The position numbers and the translations under genes are program-made. 43,610 nucleotides of DNA, taken from contig JAIBBZ010000040.1 in assembly GCA_019694435.1 (NCBI GenBank), positions 1-43,610 on the forward strand, in the 5' to 3' direction. Every line of letters starts with the position of its first letter. Positions within the stretch are counted from its first letter, which is position 1. This stretch comes from Pirellulales bacterium (lineage in GTDB: Bacteria; Planctomycetota; Planctomycetia; Pirellulales; JAEUIK01). This document shows, piece after piece, positions 33,081 to 42,577 of the stretch. The notes under the pieces are model-generated. The model was not told where the DNA came from. It worked only from the letters and a program-made list of their open reading frames with translations, and searched no databases.

Positions 33081-34907
33081 ATGTTGCCCGACGTCGTCTT
33101 TCGTCTGTGCCGACGCTCGATCATGGTTGCGGCGATTGGGTGCAGCGTGCTCGCCACCGCCAGAGTAAGTTTCGCGCAACATGGCGGCCATGGTGGTGGG
33201 CACGGGGGCGGCGGCGGGCATGCCGGAGGTTTCAGCGGTGGCGGTGGACATGCCGGAGGCTTCGGCGGAGGCGGTGGACACCATGGCGGCTTCAGCGGCG
33301 GTGGCTTCAGCGGCGGACATCACGGCGGGTTCAGCATGGGCCCCTCGCATGCCTACAGCGGCGGATACCACGGTGGATTCAGCGGTGGCGGCGGCTCAAT
33401 CGCTGGCCCCTCGTTCCATGGTGGCAATGTGTATCACGGTCCCTCGGGCGGCGGCGTGCAAGGCGGCAACTTCGGCGCGTTTCGCGGCGGCTCGCAGCAT
33501 CACCACCTGGGCGGTTCAACGCCCGGCGGCGCCGGCAACCTGGGTAGCGCGTTTCCAGGCGGCGCTCATTACGGCCACCGGCCCAGCACCGGAATGCCGG
33601 GTGGAAGCACCGCGCCTCAAGCGTTCAGCCATCGTCACCCGGTGATGACTTCGCCGGCGGGTAGCACCGCGGGCAACCAACCCTCGGCGATGCATCATCA
33701 CCACGGCAGCCCCGGCGGAGTCGCGGGCCACGCTTGGCATCATCCGGGCAGCGCCTTCACGCCCGGCCAGGGGCCAGGCGGTGCAGGCCACGGACCTAAC
33801 AGCCATTTGCCGGGCAGCTTTGTTCACCGGCATTTTCCTGCTGGCGGGACCTACGCTCATCACCATCATCCGCAGTCGCACCCACCGTACCATTCTCACT
33901 ACCCCATCTACCGACCGTTCTACGGCGGCCTTGGCTTCGGCTACCCGTATCTCTGGTACGGCACGGGCCGTTACCCGTTCTATCCCCGCTATCGGCGCTA
34001 TCTCGGCATCTATTCCTACTTGCCTTTCTTGCTCGGCGGGCTGAGCGGCTATGGCGCTTGCGGGTATGCGTCGCCCGGCTTGTACTACGCCTACGGCCTG
34101 GGTCTGGGCGGCTACTACGGCAGCTATTACGGTTCGTCTTACGGTCTCTATGGGTCGGGCACTTACAGCCCAACGCAAAGCTACGCCGTTGCGGCGGTCG
34201 ACACCTCCACCGAAACACCGCCCCCCGAGGCGGCGCCGTCCGACGACACGTCGTCAGAAACGGCTCCGGGCGATGCGGCCGCCGCGGATCGCTACGAATT
34301 GGAAGGTGAACAGGCCTTCCGCAGTGGCGATTTCGAAGGCGCTTTGCGCGCCTGGAGGCACGCGCTGGTCGAGGACCAGCGCGATCTCGGGCTAGTCCTG
34401 CTGCTCGCGCAGGGGTTGTTCGCGGTAGGCCAATACGACGAAGCCGCAGCCTCCCTGGAATTCGCGTTCGCGCAGATGGACGAGAAGCACTGGGGCGTCG
34501 TCGTGGAAAACTACCGCGAGCTCTATGGCAACATCGGCGATTACACCAAGCAACTCCGGGCCCTGGAAAAGGCGTCGAAGGACAAGCCCGGAACGCCGGT
34601 CCTGATGCTGCTGCTCGGCTACCACTACGGTTATCTGGGCTATCCGAAGGAAGCGGTGGCCGTGCTGCAAAAGCTGGTCGTCCAGCAACCCGACGATCTC
34701 ACTGCCCAGAAGCTGTTCGCTCACTTCGGCGGCAAGCTGCACGACAAGCCGGCAACGAACGCGGAGCCTCCGGCACCGCCCGCGACCGCCCCGGCAGAAG
34801 CTGCCCCCTCACAGACGACGCCCCCCGAGAACAAAACGCCCGACGCCCAATCGCCGGTGACGGGAGAACAGCCGGCAGACAACACCGGTTCGTCGGTCGA
34901 CATCTGA
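33081..34907 (+). CDS. Exported Gly/His-rich protein with C-terminal TPR-like domain
   Basis: A 608-residue protein with a signal peptide (about 1-31, ending VSFAQ). Residues about 32-300 are extremely rich in Gly and His, in repeats such as GGHAGGF, GGHHGGF and SHHHH-like runs. A Tyr/Gly/Pro-rich stretch follows (about 275-375: YPFYPRYRRY, YGSYYGSSYGLYG). An acidic Pro/Ala linker (about 385-415) leads to TPR-like helices (about 418-560: YELEGEQAFRSGDFEGALRAW; YDEAAASLEFAF) and an Ala/Pro/Thr-rich tail. His-rich repeats may bind metal or form a flexible surface layer; no family function is known. ATG 33081 has GAGG about 7 nt upstream; ATG 33123 is an alternative that keeps the signal. Confidence 0.8.
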   Translation: MLPDVVFRLCRRSIMVAAIGCSVLATARVSFAQHGGHGGGHGGGGGHAGGFSGGGGHAGGFGGGGGHHGGFSGGGFSGGHHGGFSMGPSHAYSGGYHGGFSGGGGSIAGPSFHGGNVYHGPSGGGVQGGNFGAFRGGSQHHHLGGSTPGGAGNLGSAFPGGAHYGHRPSTGMPGGSTAPQAFSHRHPVMTSPAGSTAGNQPSAMHHHHGSPGGVAGHAWHHPGSAFTPGQGPGGAGHGPNSHLPGSFVHRHFPAGGTYAHHHHPQSHPPYHSHYPIYRPFYGGLGFGYPYLWYGTGRYPFYPRYRRYLGIYSYLPFLLGGLSGYGACGYASPGLYYAYGLGLGGYYGSYYGSSYGLYGSGTYSPTQSYAVAAVDTSTETPPPEAAPSDDTSSETAPGDAAAADRYELEGEQAFRSGDFEGALRAWRHALVEDQRDLGLVLLLAQGLFAVGQYDEAAASLEFAFAQMDEKHWGVVVENYRELYGNIGDYTKQLRALEKASKDKPGTPVLMLLLGYHYGYLGYPKEAVAVLQKLVVQQPDDLTAQKLFAHFGGKLHDKPATNAEPPAPPATAPAEAAPSQTTPPENKTPDAQSPVTGEQPADNTGSSVDI

Positions 34908-34966
34908 CGCGCAGTTGCAAGCTAGCGGCGCCACGGCTCAGCCCCGTCGGCGGTCGAGCCGCGCGC

Positions 34967-36469
34967 TCAGCAGACCAGGTCTTTCACCACCACGCCTTCG
35001 ACGTCGGTGATCCGCATGTTGCGGCCGCCGTTGAAGTAGGTCAGGCGCTCGTGATCCATGCCCATCAGGTGCAGGATCGTGGCGTGAATGTCGTGGACGT
35101 GCACCTTGTTGGCCACGGCGGCAAAGCCGAAGTCATCCGTGGCACCGTACATCTGGCCGCCGCGAATGCCGCCACCGGCCATCCAGATCGTGAACCCGCG
35201 GGGGTTGTGGTCGCGTCCTTTGCCGTTTTGCGCGGTGGGCGTGCGGCCGAATTCGCCCGTCCAGACGACGAGCGTCTCGTCGAGCAGTCCACGCTGCTTG
35301 AGATCGGTCAGCAGGGCGTGGATCGGCTGATCAGTCTCGCGGGCATGCAGCTCGTGGTTGGTGTTCACGTCGCCGTGGGCGTCCCAGTTCTCATCGAGGT
35401 GGCCACCGCCCGAGTAGACCTGCACGAACCGTACGCCGCGCTCGACCAATCGCCGCGCCATCAAGCAGCGCCGGCCGAACTTCTCGGTCGCCTCTTGATC
35501 GAGCCCGTAGAGTTTGTGCGTGTCGGCCGTTTCCCGGGCGAGGTCGACCGCCTCCGGGGCCGAGGCCTGCATGCGATAGGCCAGCTCGTACGTCGCCAAA
35601 CGCGCGGCAAGATCGTCCTGCCGCGGCAATCCAGCGCGCTGCAAGTCGCCCAACCGGGCAAGCAAATCGAGCTGCTGACGGCGCTGGGCGATGGTGATGC
35701 CGGCCGGCGGCGACAAGTCGATCAACGGGTCGCCGGTCGTCCGGAACTGGGTACCCTGGTAGGCAGCCGGCATGAAGCCGCTGCCCCAGTTGGGCGCGCC
35801 ACCGATCGGGCCACCCCGGTGATCGAGCAGCACGACATAAGCCGGCAAATCCTGGTTCTCGGTGCCCAAGCCGTAAGTGACCCAGGCCCCCAGGCTGGGA
35901 AAGCCCTGCCGCAAGAACCCCGTGTTCATTTGCAGCAGGCCCGAGCCGTGCGCGAAGCTGTCGGCATAGCACGAACGCACTACCGCGAGTTCATCCGCAT
36001 GGCTTGCGACCTGCGGGAACAGGTCCGAAACTTCGATGCCGGCGTCGCCGTACTTGGCAAACTTGCGGCTGCTGGCCAGCAGCTTGCCCGGATTGCGGAC
36101 GGCAAACAGCGGGTCCTTGTCGGCATTCGGGATCGGCTGGCCATTGAGCCGCGTCAACTCGGGCTTGGGGTCGAACGTGTCGACCTGGCTCACTCCGCCA
36201 TAGTTGAACAGCACGATGCAGGACTTGGCTCGCGCGGCGAAATGCGGCGGCTTGGGCGCCAGCGGATTCAGGTCCGATCCGGTCGTCGGCACGCTATCGG
36301 CGGCACAGGCTCGGCTGGGGCCGAAGAACCCGTCCTGGGCCAGCATCCACGTGAGCGCCGTACCGACAAAACCGCCACCGGCTTCCCAGAAGAACTCGCG
36401 CCGCGACTGGCCGCAGGGAGTCAGGCGGGCGGGGCGGGGCGACGGGTTGCCGGGCGAAGCGTCGTTCAT
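34967..36469 (-). CDS. DUF1501 family exported protein
   Basis: A 500-residue DUF1501 protein. Its twin-arginine-type signal has SRREFFWEAGGGFVGTALTWM (about 22-42). The body has the characteristic ARAKSCIVLFNYGGVSQVDTFDPKP, DELAVVRSCYADSFAHGSG, a GLGTENQDLPAYVVL block, WTGEFGRTPTAQNGKGRDHNP and a C-terminal DIHATILHLMGMDHERLTYFNGGR. DUF1501 belongs to the alkaline-phosphatase/sulfatase-like fold and is vastly expanded in planctomycetes, almost always beside a PSD1/DUF1549-DUF1553 gene. Its reaction is unknown. ATG at 36467-36469 is the family start. It is the third gene of an operon, 11 bp after the molybdoenzyme. Confidence 0.93.
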   Translation of the reverse strand: MNDASPGNPSPRPARLTPCGQSRREFFWEAGGGFVGTALTWMLAQDGFFGPSRACAADSVPTTGSDLNPLAPKPPHFAARAKSCIVLFNYGGVSQVDTFDPKPELTRLNGQPIPNADKDPLFAVRNPGKLLASSRKFAKYGDAGIEVSDLFPQVASHADELAVVRSCYADSFAHGSGLLQMNTGFLRQGFPSLGAWVTYGLGTENQDLPAYVVLLDHRGGPIGGAPNWGSGFMPAAYQGTQFRTTGDPLIDLSPPAGITIAQRRQQLDLLARLGDLQRAGLPRQDDLAARLATYELAYRMQASAPEAVDLARETADTHKLYGLDQEATEKFGRRCLMARRLVERGVRFVQVYSGGGHLDENWDAHGDVNTNHELHARETDQPIHALLTDLKQRGLLDETLVVWTGEFGRTPTAQNGKGRDHNPRGFTIWMAGGGIRGGQMYGATDDFGFAAVANKVHVHDIHATILHLMGMDHERLTYFNGGRNMRITDVEGVVVKDLVC

Positions 36470-36480
36470 GACGGGTGCCT

Positions 36481-37734
36481 TCAGGTGACGTTCAATTGCA
36501 CAGAGTCGACCGCATGCCAGCCATATCCGTGAGGATTCCAGGTCGTGGTGCCATCGGGAGGCTGCGAACGGCCCAAGCGATCGATGGCCCGACAACGGAG
36601 CGTCGTGGTTCCGGGCTTCAGGTCCGCGGTCCAGCGCCAACGCTGCCAGGCCCAAGGGCTGGACGAGCGTTGCAGTTCGGTCGCTTGCCAGGTACGGCCG
36701 TCGAGCGAAACTTCGACCGCCTCGATCGGCGCTGCGCCGTCGTTCCAGGCCAAACCGCGTGCCTCGATCCGCCCTGCTGCGACTCGCGTTCCGTCGGCCG
36801 GCGTCAGAATTCGGCTGGCGATGCGCAGGTCGTAGTTCGGCCGGCTGTTTTCCAGCGAGTATTCGAATTCCTCGCCCGGCGCAAGGCCGCGATTGGGAAA
36901 GCGGTATTGCGGCAACTGGTAATGATTGGTCGTCTCGCCGACGTCGAATCTCAGCCGAGTGAGCCACTTGACGTTCATCGTGGCGTAGTAACCCGGCGTA
37001 ACCAGGCGCACCGGCCCGCCATGCACGGCCGGCAGCGGTTCGTCACCTAATCGCAAGACCAGCAGCGACCGCTCCATGGCGACGTCGAGCGGAATACTGT
37101 GCTCGAAGTCCGGCTTGCCCTTGGCGCTGGGTGCATCGAGCCCTTCGGCGGTCAGGTACTTCGCACCGGCGTCGATTTCAATGCCCAGGCGTTCGAGAAC
37201 CTCGCTCAATAGCACGCCGCTCATCCGCACGTTGCCGATGCCGCCGCGCTGCCATTGCGTGCCTTGCGTAGGTGCGATCTTCGAGAACAGGATTCGGCCA
37301 TTGCCTGAGCATTGCAGGACCAGCTCGCGATCGGTTTGCGGCATGGCCTCAAGCTCAGTCGCGGCCAGAGTCTTGGCCTCTCCAATCAGCCCGGAAAACT
37401 CGATCTGCCAACCGGCCAGCGGCTTCGGCTCGAGGGTCATATAGCCGGGCACCAGAAAGTTGTTCCGCACGAACAATTTTTCTTTCGGCGTGACTTGACC
37501 CTGGGCAAGTACCGCATCGGGAGTGCCCAGCACCACCGGGTCGGCGCTATGAATCACCAGATCATCCGACTTGCCGGCGATCAGCTGCGACGGACGATGC
37601 GGGTCGTCGGCGCGGCCCAAGTGTGGGAGCACCCAGGGGGCCGCGCCCGCCAGCGCGCCGAACTGGAGCCACCGCCGCCGCGAGAGTCGGTGTGCGACGG
37701 GAGTCGATCGTTCCACGAGATATTGCATCGACAA
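36481..37734 (-). CDS. Sulfite-oxidase-family molybdoenzyme, Tat-exported
   Basis: A 417-residue protein. It has a Tat-type signal (SRRRWLQFGALAGA, about 18-31), an Oxidored_molyb domain (about 80-275) and a Mo-co dimerisation domain (about 290-415). The presumed Mo-ligating Cys is C142 in LVLQCSGNGR. Other family blocks are PTQGTQWQRGGIGNVRMSGVLL and VHGGPVRLVTPGYYATMNVKWLTRL. There is no heme or membrane anchor, so electrons must pass to a separate cytochrome. Family members oxidise sulfite or related S-compounds; specificity is not fixed by sequence alone. It starts 1 bp after the PSD1 stop and ends 11 bp before DUF1501, so the three genes form one operon. Cofactor synthesis is partly represented by moaC in this window. 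Confidence 0.92.
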   Translation of the reverse strand: MSMQYLVERSTPVAHRLSRRRWLQFGALAGAAPWVLPHLGRADDPHRPSQLIAGKSDDLVIHSADPVVLGTPDAVLAQGQVTPKEKLFVRNNFLVPGYMTLEPKPLAGWQIEFSGLIGEAKTLAATELEAMPQTDRELVLQCSGNGRILFSKIAPTQGTQWQRGGIGNVRMSGVLLSEVLERLGIEIDAGAKYLTAEGLDAPSAKGKPDFEHSIPLDVAMERSLLVLRLGDEPLPAVHGGPVRLVTPGYYATMNVKWLTRLRFDVGETTNHYQLPQYRFPNRGLAPGEEFEYSLENSRPNYDLRIASRILTPADGTRVAAGRIEARGLAWNDGAAPIEAVEVSLDGRTWQATELQRSSSPWAWQRWRWTADLKPGTTTLRCRAIDRLGRSQPPDGTTTWNPHGYGWHAVDSVQLNVT

Positions 37735-37735
37735 A

Positions 37736-40060
37736 CTACGGCAGGAATACGAATTCGTTGGTGTTGAGCAGCATGAGGCAATACGACGTCAGCGCTTGCC
37801 GTTCGGGATCGATCGGCGCCGCGGCCGGTGCCGTTTGGACGTCGGATTCGATTTGCCGTCGATGCTCGGCGAGAAACTGCAGGACAACGTCTCGCTCGGC
37901 GTCAGTCGGCAGCCGGCACAACGTCAACCGGAACGACAAGTCGACTTGCGCCGCGGGTTCGTGACCCGCCTCGCGCAGCAGCCGATCGGCAAACAGCCCG
38001 GCCTGCTGGTTGATGAACTCGCCATTCAGGTAGGTCAGCGCCTGCGGCGCGATCGTCGATGTTTGGCGCTGCTCGCAGCTCGAATCGGGGTTCGGCTGAT
38101 CGAGCACCTCCAGCTCGGGCAACGGCAGCGTGCGTTTGACAAACACGTACACGCTGCGGCGCGAGGCGGCGTGTTCGTCCGAGCTACCCCAGCCCAGCCC
38201 CGGCCGCGATTGGCTGGCCAGGACCGCGGGCGCGATCTTGGGATATACGCTCGGCCCGCCGGCATCCAGGTTCAACTGACCGCTGGCGGACAAGATCAAA
38301 TCGCGAATCGTTTCGGCCTGCAAACGCCGCGACGGATAGCACCAGAGGAATTCGATCTTCGGGTCCGACGCTTCGGCCGCAGGGTTCGACACGGCCGCCA
38401 TCTGGTAAGTGGCCGACAACAGGATGTGCCGGTGCAGCGATTTGAATTTCCAGCCGCTGGCGACAAATTCGGCGGCCAGCCAATCGAGCAGTTCGGGATG
38501 CGACGGCGGGCTGCCCATCAGGCCGAAATCGTTCTCCGTCGCGACCAGCCCCTCGCCGAAATGTTGCTGCCAGATTCGGTTGACCATCACGCGCGCAGTC
38601 AGCGGGTGATTGCTGTCGGCGATCCAATGGGCCAGCTGCAGGCGACGACCCGTGCTGACCGCGGTGGGCGCGGCCGCGCGGGGCGGCGCATCGACCAACA
38701 CGGCTGGTACGCCGGCGGCAACTTCCTCGCGCGGGCTTCGCGGATCGCCGCGGTAGAACACGTGCGTCGGGCTCGCCTGGGGCGTGTCTTCGAACCAGAC
38801 GTATGCCCGCGGCGGCTCGGCCGGACGCGTTGCCTCGGCCGAGGCCATCTCGCCCAAGATCCCATTGCGCTGGCGGGTCTCTTCTGTCGTGCAGGCCTTG
38901 ATGATCTCGGCCACGATTTGCTCGCGCGCCTTGGCGAGCAGCTCTTGCTGCTCTTTGGAGCGCGTCGCCGGATCGGTCGTCAAAGCCGTCTGCATCTCCG
39001 GCGGCAACTTGCTCGATCCGGTGGCGACCAGCCGCCGCGCGACGTGCGATTCGAGCGTATCCAGGTCGCGCCGCAAGGTACCGACGCGCTGATCGACCGC
39101 TGCGGTCGCGTTGCGGAACGTCTCGAGCTCTTGCGGAGTACCCACCAGCCGGTCAAGATCTTCGCGGTTGTTCTGCGGGCGCTTCAGCGGCTCGAAGGCC
39201 GCCAGCACGCGAGCATAGTCCTGTTGAGTAAACGGCTCGAACTTGTGATCGTGGCAGCGCGCACAGCGGAGCGTGAGCCCCAGCAAGGACGCACTCGTGA
39301 CGCCGACGACGTCGTCCAACTGGTCGTACCGGTCGACCAGCGGATCGGCCGGTTCGTCGTCCCACAGGCCCAAACGCAAGAAAGTGGTCGCGATCTGCGT
39401 TTCGGCGTTCGAACCCGGCAGTTCGTCGCCGGCCAATTGCTCGATGATGAAACGATCGTACGGCTTGTCGTCGTTCAGCGAGGCGATGACATAGTCACGA
39501 TAACGCCACGCGTTCGGCTTGGCCCCGTCGCGTTCGTACCCGTTCGATTCCGCATAGCGCACCACGTCGAGCCAATGCCTGGCCCAACGCTCGCCGTATT
39601 GCGGCCGGCTTAGCAAATCGTCAACCACACGGGCATAGGCCGCGGGCGACGGATCTGCGAGAAACGCTGCTTGCTCGGCCACCGTGGGCGGCAGCCCGAT
39701 CAGGTCGAGAAAGACGCGCCGCAACAGCGCCAGCGGCGCGGCCTGCGGCGCCGGGTCGAGCGACTTGTCCTCGAGCGCCGCCAGCACGAACGCATCGATG
39801 GGACTTTGCACCCAATCGAGCCGCTGCACTTCGGGCAGAGGCGGGCGCTTCACAGGGAGAAACGCCCAATGTTCCCGCTCGTAGTCGGCAAACTGGGATC
39901 GACCGTACGCAGCGGGCGCCGGCGCCTGACCAGCGGATGCATCGGCGGTTGTCGATGGATTCAATTCCGCTGCATTTGCCCCGAAAACTCCAAGCAGGGC
40001 TGCGCAAACGACTGTGGACCATCCGGTCAGGAACCCGAAGTGATTGCGTCGGCTCGGCAT
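37736..40060 (-). CDS. PSD1-type protein (DUF1549/DUF1553) with one heme c motif
   Basis: A 774-residue exported protein. It has a signal peptide (about 10-31), DUF1549 (about 60-275: WVQSPIDAFVLAALE; RRVFLDLIGLPPT; RWARHWLDVVRYAESNGYERD), a single CxxCH (CARCHDHKFEPF, C at 266), a helical linker, and DUF1553 (about 480-745: LAHWIADSNHPLTARVMVNRIWQQHFGEG; DFGLMGSPPSHPELLDWLA). These proteins are typical of planctomycetes and pair with DUF1501. The separate PSCyt1 cytochrome domain often fused at the N-terminus is missing. ATG at 40058-40060 has AGGG about 9 nt upstream and gives a good signal peptide; an in-frame start at 40135 adds 25 residues. First gene of a three-gene operon. Confidence 0.92.
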   Translation of the reverse strand: MPSRRNHFGFLTGWSTVVCAALLGVFGANAAELNPSTTADASAGQAPAPAAYGRSQFADYEREHWAFLPVKRPPLPEVQRLDWVQSPIDAFVLAALEDKSLDPAPQAAPLALLRRVFLDLIGLPPTVAEQAAFLADPSPAAYARVVDDLLSRPQYGERWARHWLDVVRYAESNGYERDGAKPNAWRYRDYVIASLNDDKPYDRFIIEQLAGDELPGSNAETQIATTFLRLGLWDDEPADPLVDRYDQLDDVVGVTSASLLGLTLRCARCHDHKFEPFTQQDYARVLAAFEPLKRPQNNREDLDRLVGTPQELETFRNATAAVDQRVGTLRRDLDTLESHVARRLVATGSSKLPPEMQTALTTDPATRSKEQQELLAKAREQIVAEIIKACTTEETRQRNGILGEMASAEATRPAEPPRAYVWFEDTPQASPTHVFYRGDPRSPREEVAAGVPAVLVDAPPRAAAPTAVSTGRRLQLAHWIADSNHPLTARVMVNRIWQQHFGEGLVATENDFGLMGSPPSHPELLDWLAAEFVASGWKFKSLHRHILLSATYQMAAVSNPAAEASDPKIEFLWCYPSRRLQAETIRDLILSASGQLNLDAGGPSVYPKIAPAVLASQSRPGLGWGSSDEHAASRRSVYVFVKRTLPLPELEVLDQPNPDSSCEQRQTSTIAPQALTYLNGEFINQQAGLFADRLLREAGHEPAAQVDLSFRLTLCRLPTDAERDVVLQFLAEHRRQIESDVQTAPAAAPIDPERQALTSYCLMLLNTNEFVFLP

Positions 40061-40237
40061 GCGTCGGCCCTGAGCGTTACCGTGCAAGGCGGGCATGACC
40101 CAGGCCCTCGACAAGCTGGGAGGGCAAGCAGTCATGTGTCAACGATGATGATAACCGAACCTGAATCCGGCCGGCAATCATTTTCTTCGTCGATTCCAGC
40201 GACGTAAGCCAAACAGTCACAGCGACTTGCACAATCG

Positions 40238-42577
40238 CTACGGCAAGCCCGGCGGAGGGCTCGGACCCGGGCTCGAGCCAGCCTTAACGCGGGGGCGCAA
40301 GTATTCGAGCAGGGCGGCAGCGCGCTGGTCTTGGGCGCCCGTGCTGGCGACCCATTGTTCGACCAAGGCCAGCCCCTCGTCCCAGCGTTTCAGGCGCGCC
40401 AGGAACATCGCCAAGGCCTCGATCAGCTGCGGATCGCCGGGGTTCTTCTCGAGCGCCGTGCGCAGATATGCCTCGGCCTGTGCCGGCCGCCCGAGGTGCT
40501 CGTTCGCCAGGGCCAGGTTGTACCAGGCGCGAATCTGATGCGGATCGGCAGTCACCGCTTTCAATAGCGACTGTTCGGCTTCGGCAAGTCGTGCGGGCGA
40601 CTCGGCCAAGAGGAGGCCCAACGAGTAGTGCGCCGGGGCAAAGTCCGGGGCGAGCGACAAGGCCTCGCGCAACAGACGCTCGGCCTCATCCAGACGCCCT
40701 GCGTCGTAACAGAGCATCGCCCAGTTGACTCGCGCGGGCACATAGCCTGGCGCCAGGCGCAGCGCCGTGGCGTAGGCCGCCTCGGCCAGATCGGGCCGCC
40801 CTTGGTTCGAACGAATCACGCCGAGATTCAGATGGGCCGCCGCCTGGTCGGCGAAGTCTTCCTGTCCCTTCAAGTACTCTTCGAGCGATCGGGAAAAAGC
40901 CGCCTCGTCAGCAGCCGTAAGCTGCCGATCGGGGAAACTCGATAACGCACGCGCCGCCTCCGTGCGCACCAGACGACTGGCGTCGTCCAAGCGAGCCGCA
41001 AGAAGTCCCCCGCCGGCCGCGCCCAGACGCTGCTCGCAACCGCGCACGGCTGCCAGCCGCACCATCGCTTCGGGGTCGTCGAGAGCGGTCGCCAGCGCGT
41101 CGGCCACCGTGGTGCCCGCGACTGCGCCGGCCGGCAGAGCAGCCAGATGGGCCACGGCCGTGGCCCGAACGATGGGACTTTGATCGCGCCGCCTGGCCCA
41201 GGCCGCAAGTGCAGCGCCCGCGTTGGGCTGCGCGGCGCGCGCCGCTGCGAGCGTCTCGCCAAAATGCGGAGCGCGCTCGGCGTGCGGGCCATACCACGTC
41301 GCGGTGTGCTGCGCGGCCCAGGCATTCGTCTGATCGCGATGACAGTCGGTGCAGGTATTGGGCGTCTGCAGCTTGTCGCTCAGATCGGGCCGCGGAATGC
41401 GCAGACTATGGTCATGGCGTGCATCGACCACCATGTAAGTGCGCGTCGGCATGTGACAGGCCACGCACGATGCACCCGTCGAGCCCGCAGCGTGATGATG
41501 GTGACGGGGCGTGTCAAAGCGGGCCGGCTCGTGACAGCGATTGCAGAGCTTGTTGCCCTCGGCCCGCAGCGTCGCGGTATGTGGATCGTGGCAGTCGGTG
41601 CAACGCACGCCCTTGAGGAACATCTTGCTCTCGAGGAACGAGCCGTATTCGTAGTCCTCTTCAAGGATCTGGCCGTCGGGGTAATAGATCCCCTCGCGGA
41701 GCAGTTCTACGTCGTAGTGATCGAGCAAAGGATCGCCTGGCTGGTGGCCGGCAAAACTGGCACGGCGGCGCGAATGGCACATACCGCAGGTTTCGATCTC
41801 CTGTCGCGCAGAGGCCCGGATGGGGTTCAAGCCACGCGCGGGGCTGCCGTCCCACCAGGGTAACCAGCTTTCGGCCATGTCGACGTGTCGGCTGCCTGGG
41901 CCGTGGCAGGCCTCGCAGCTGACGTCGATTTCCGACCAGGTGGTGTGATAGGCGTTGGCGGCGAGTTCGAAGTTGCGCTCGAGGTTCGTCGAATGACATT
42001 CGGCGCACATGTAATTCCAGTTTTGGGCCGCGCCGGTCCAGTGCAGCTCGTCGCTGGGGGCCAACCTCTCCTGCGGATACAGATGAAACCAGCGCCGGGC
42101 TTCGGTGTCCCAGGCTTGCGGCAGACACTGCAGCCGTCCGCCCGGAAACTCGACCAGATACTGCTGCAGCGGCCGCACGCCGAAGGTGTATCTCACCGGA
42201 TAGGTCTGTTGCCCGCCGCCGGGCCCTTCGGTGTCGACCAGGAACTGTTCGGCGAGCCGATGAAAATGCGTCTGGACGCCAAAGTGCTCGAAATCGCGCT
42301 GCTCAAAATCGCCGAGCACGGTGTCGGCGCCGACGCGTTCCATGGCCCGATCGTGGTTCGACCCGGCATGCCGGCGCAATTGCTCGGGGTGGCACTGCCC
42401 GCAGGTCTGGCGCCCGACGTAGCGGCTCGCCCCAGGCGCGTGCCCCGGCAGCCACCATCCCAAGGCCCAACCGCCGACGGCAGCCAAGAGCAAGCAAGCG
42501 CCGGCGATCGCGCACCCGAGCAGCATGCGTCTGGTTCGAGGCGCCGCGAAACGAACGCTACGCGCCGCACGTTTCAC
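40238..42577 (-). CDS. Octaheme c-type cytochrome with HEAT-like and TPR repeats
   Basis: A 779-residue membrane-anchored protein. One TM helix near the N-terminus (about 20-42) is followed by eight CxxCH heme-binding motifs in the first half: CGQCH, CAECH, CEACH, CGMCH, CTDCH, CNRCH, CVACH and CTDCH. A HEAT-like region (PIVRATAVAHLAALP; AMVRLAAVRGCEQRL) and several TPRs (HLNLGVIRSNQGRPDLAEAAYATAL; AWYNLALANEHLGRPAQAEAYL) follow. The cytochrome half resembles the c554/multiheme group involved in periplasmic electron transfer, and the repeats suggest protein docking. GTG at 42575-42577 overlaps the TGA of the upstream regulator gene (GTGA), so translation is probably coupled. The frame is open further upstream, but that region encodes the regulator. 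The natural electron partner is unknown. Confidence 0.88.
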   Translation of the reverse strand: MKRAARSVRFAAPRTRRMLLGCAIAGACLLLAAVGGWALGWWLPGHAPGASRYVGRQTCGQCHPEQLRRHAGSNHDRAMERVGADTVLGDFEQRDFEHFGVQTHFHRLAEQFLVDTEGPGGGQQTYPVRYTFGVRPLQQYLVEFPGGRLQCLPQAWDTEARRWFHLYPQERLAPSDELHWTGAAQNWNYMCAECHSTNLERNFELAANAYHTTWSEIDVSCEACHGPGSRHVDMAESWLPWWDGSPARGLNPIRASARQEIETCGMCHSRRRASFAGHQPGDPLLDHYDVELLREGIYYPDGQILEEDYEYGSFLESKMFLKGVRCTDCHDPHTATLRAEGNKLCNRCHEPARFDTPRHHHHAAGSTGASCVACHMPTRTYMVVDARHDHSLRIPRPDLSDKLQTPNTCTDCHRDQTNAWAAQHTATWYGPHAERAPHFGETLAAARAAQPNAGAALAAWARRRDQSPIVRATAVAHLAALPAGAVAGTTVADALATALDDPEAMVRLAAVRGCEQRLGAAGGGLLAARLDDASRLVRTEAARALSSFPDRQLTAADEAAFSRSLEEYLKGQEDFADQAAAHLNLGVIRSNQGRPDLAEAAYATALRLAPGYVPARVNWAMLCYDAGRLDEAERLLREALSLAPDFAPAHYSLGLLLAESPARLAEAEQSLLKAVTADPHQIRAWYNLALANEHLGRPAQAEAYLRTALEKNPGDPQLIEALAMFLARLKRWDEGLALVEQWVASTGAQDQRAAALLEYLRPRVKAGSSPGPSPPPGLP

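Noticed and set aside
33181..33560. CRISPR-like or tandem repeat DNA
   Set aside because: The apparent repeats are codons of Gly/His-rich peptide repeats inside an open frame, with no fixed spacer or repeat length.
35051..36532. 493-codon plus-strand frame
   Set aside because: Antisense to DUF1501; no recognisable domain and composition typical of a shadow frame.
37571..39613. 680-codon plus-strand frame
   Set aside because: Antisense to the PSD1 protein. The translation is Arg/Gln/Asp-rich without any family motif, while the minus strand carries clear DUF1549/DUF1553 blocks.
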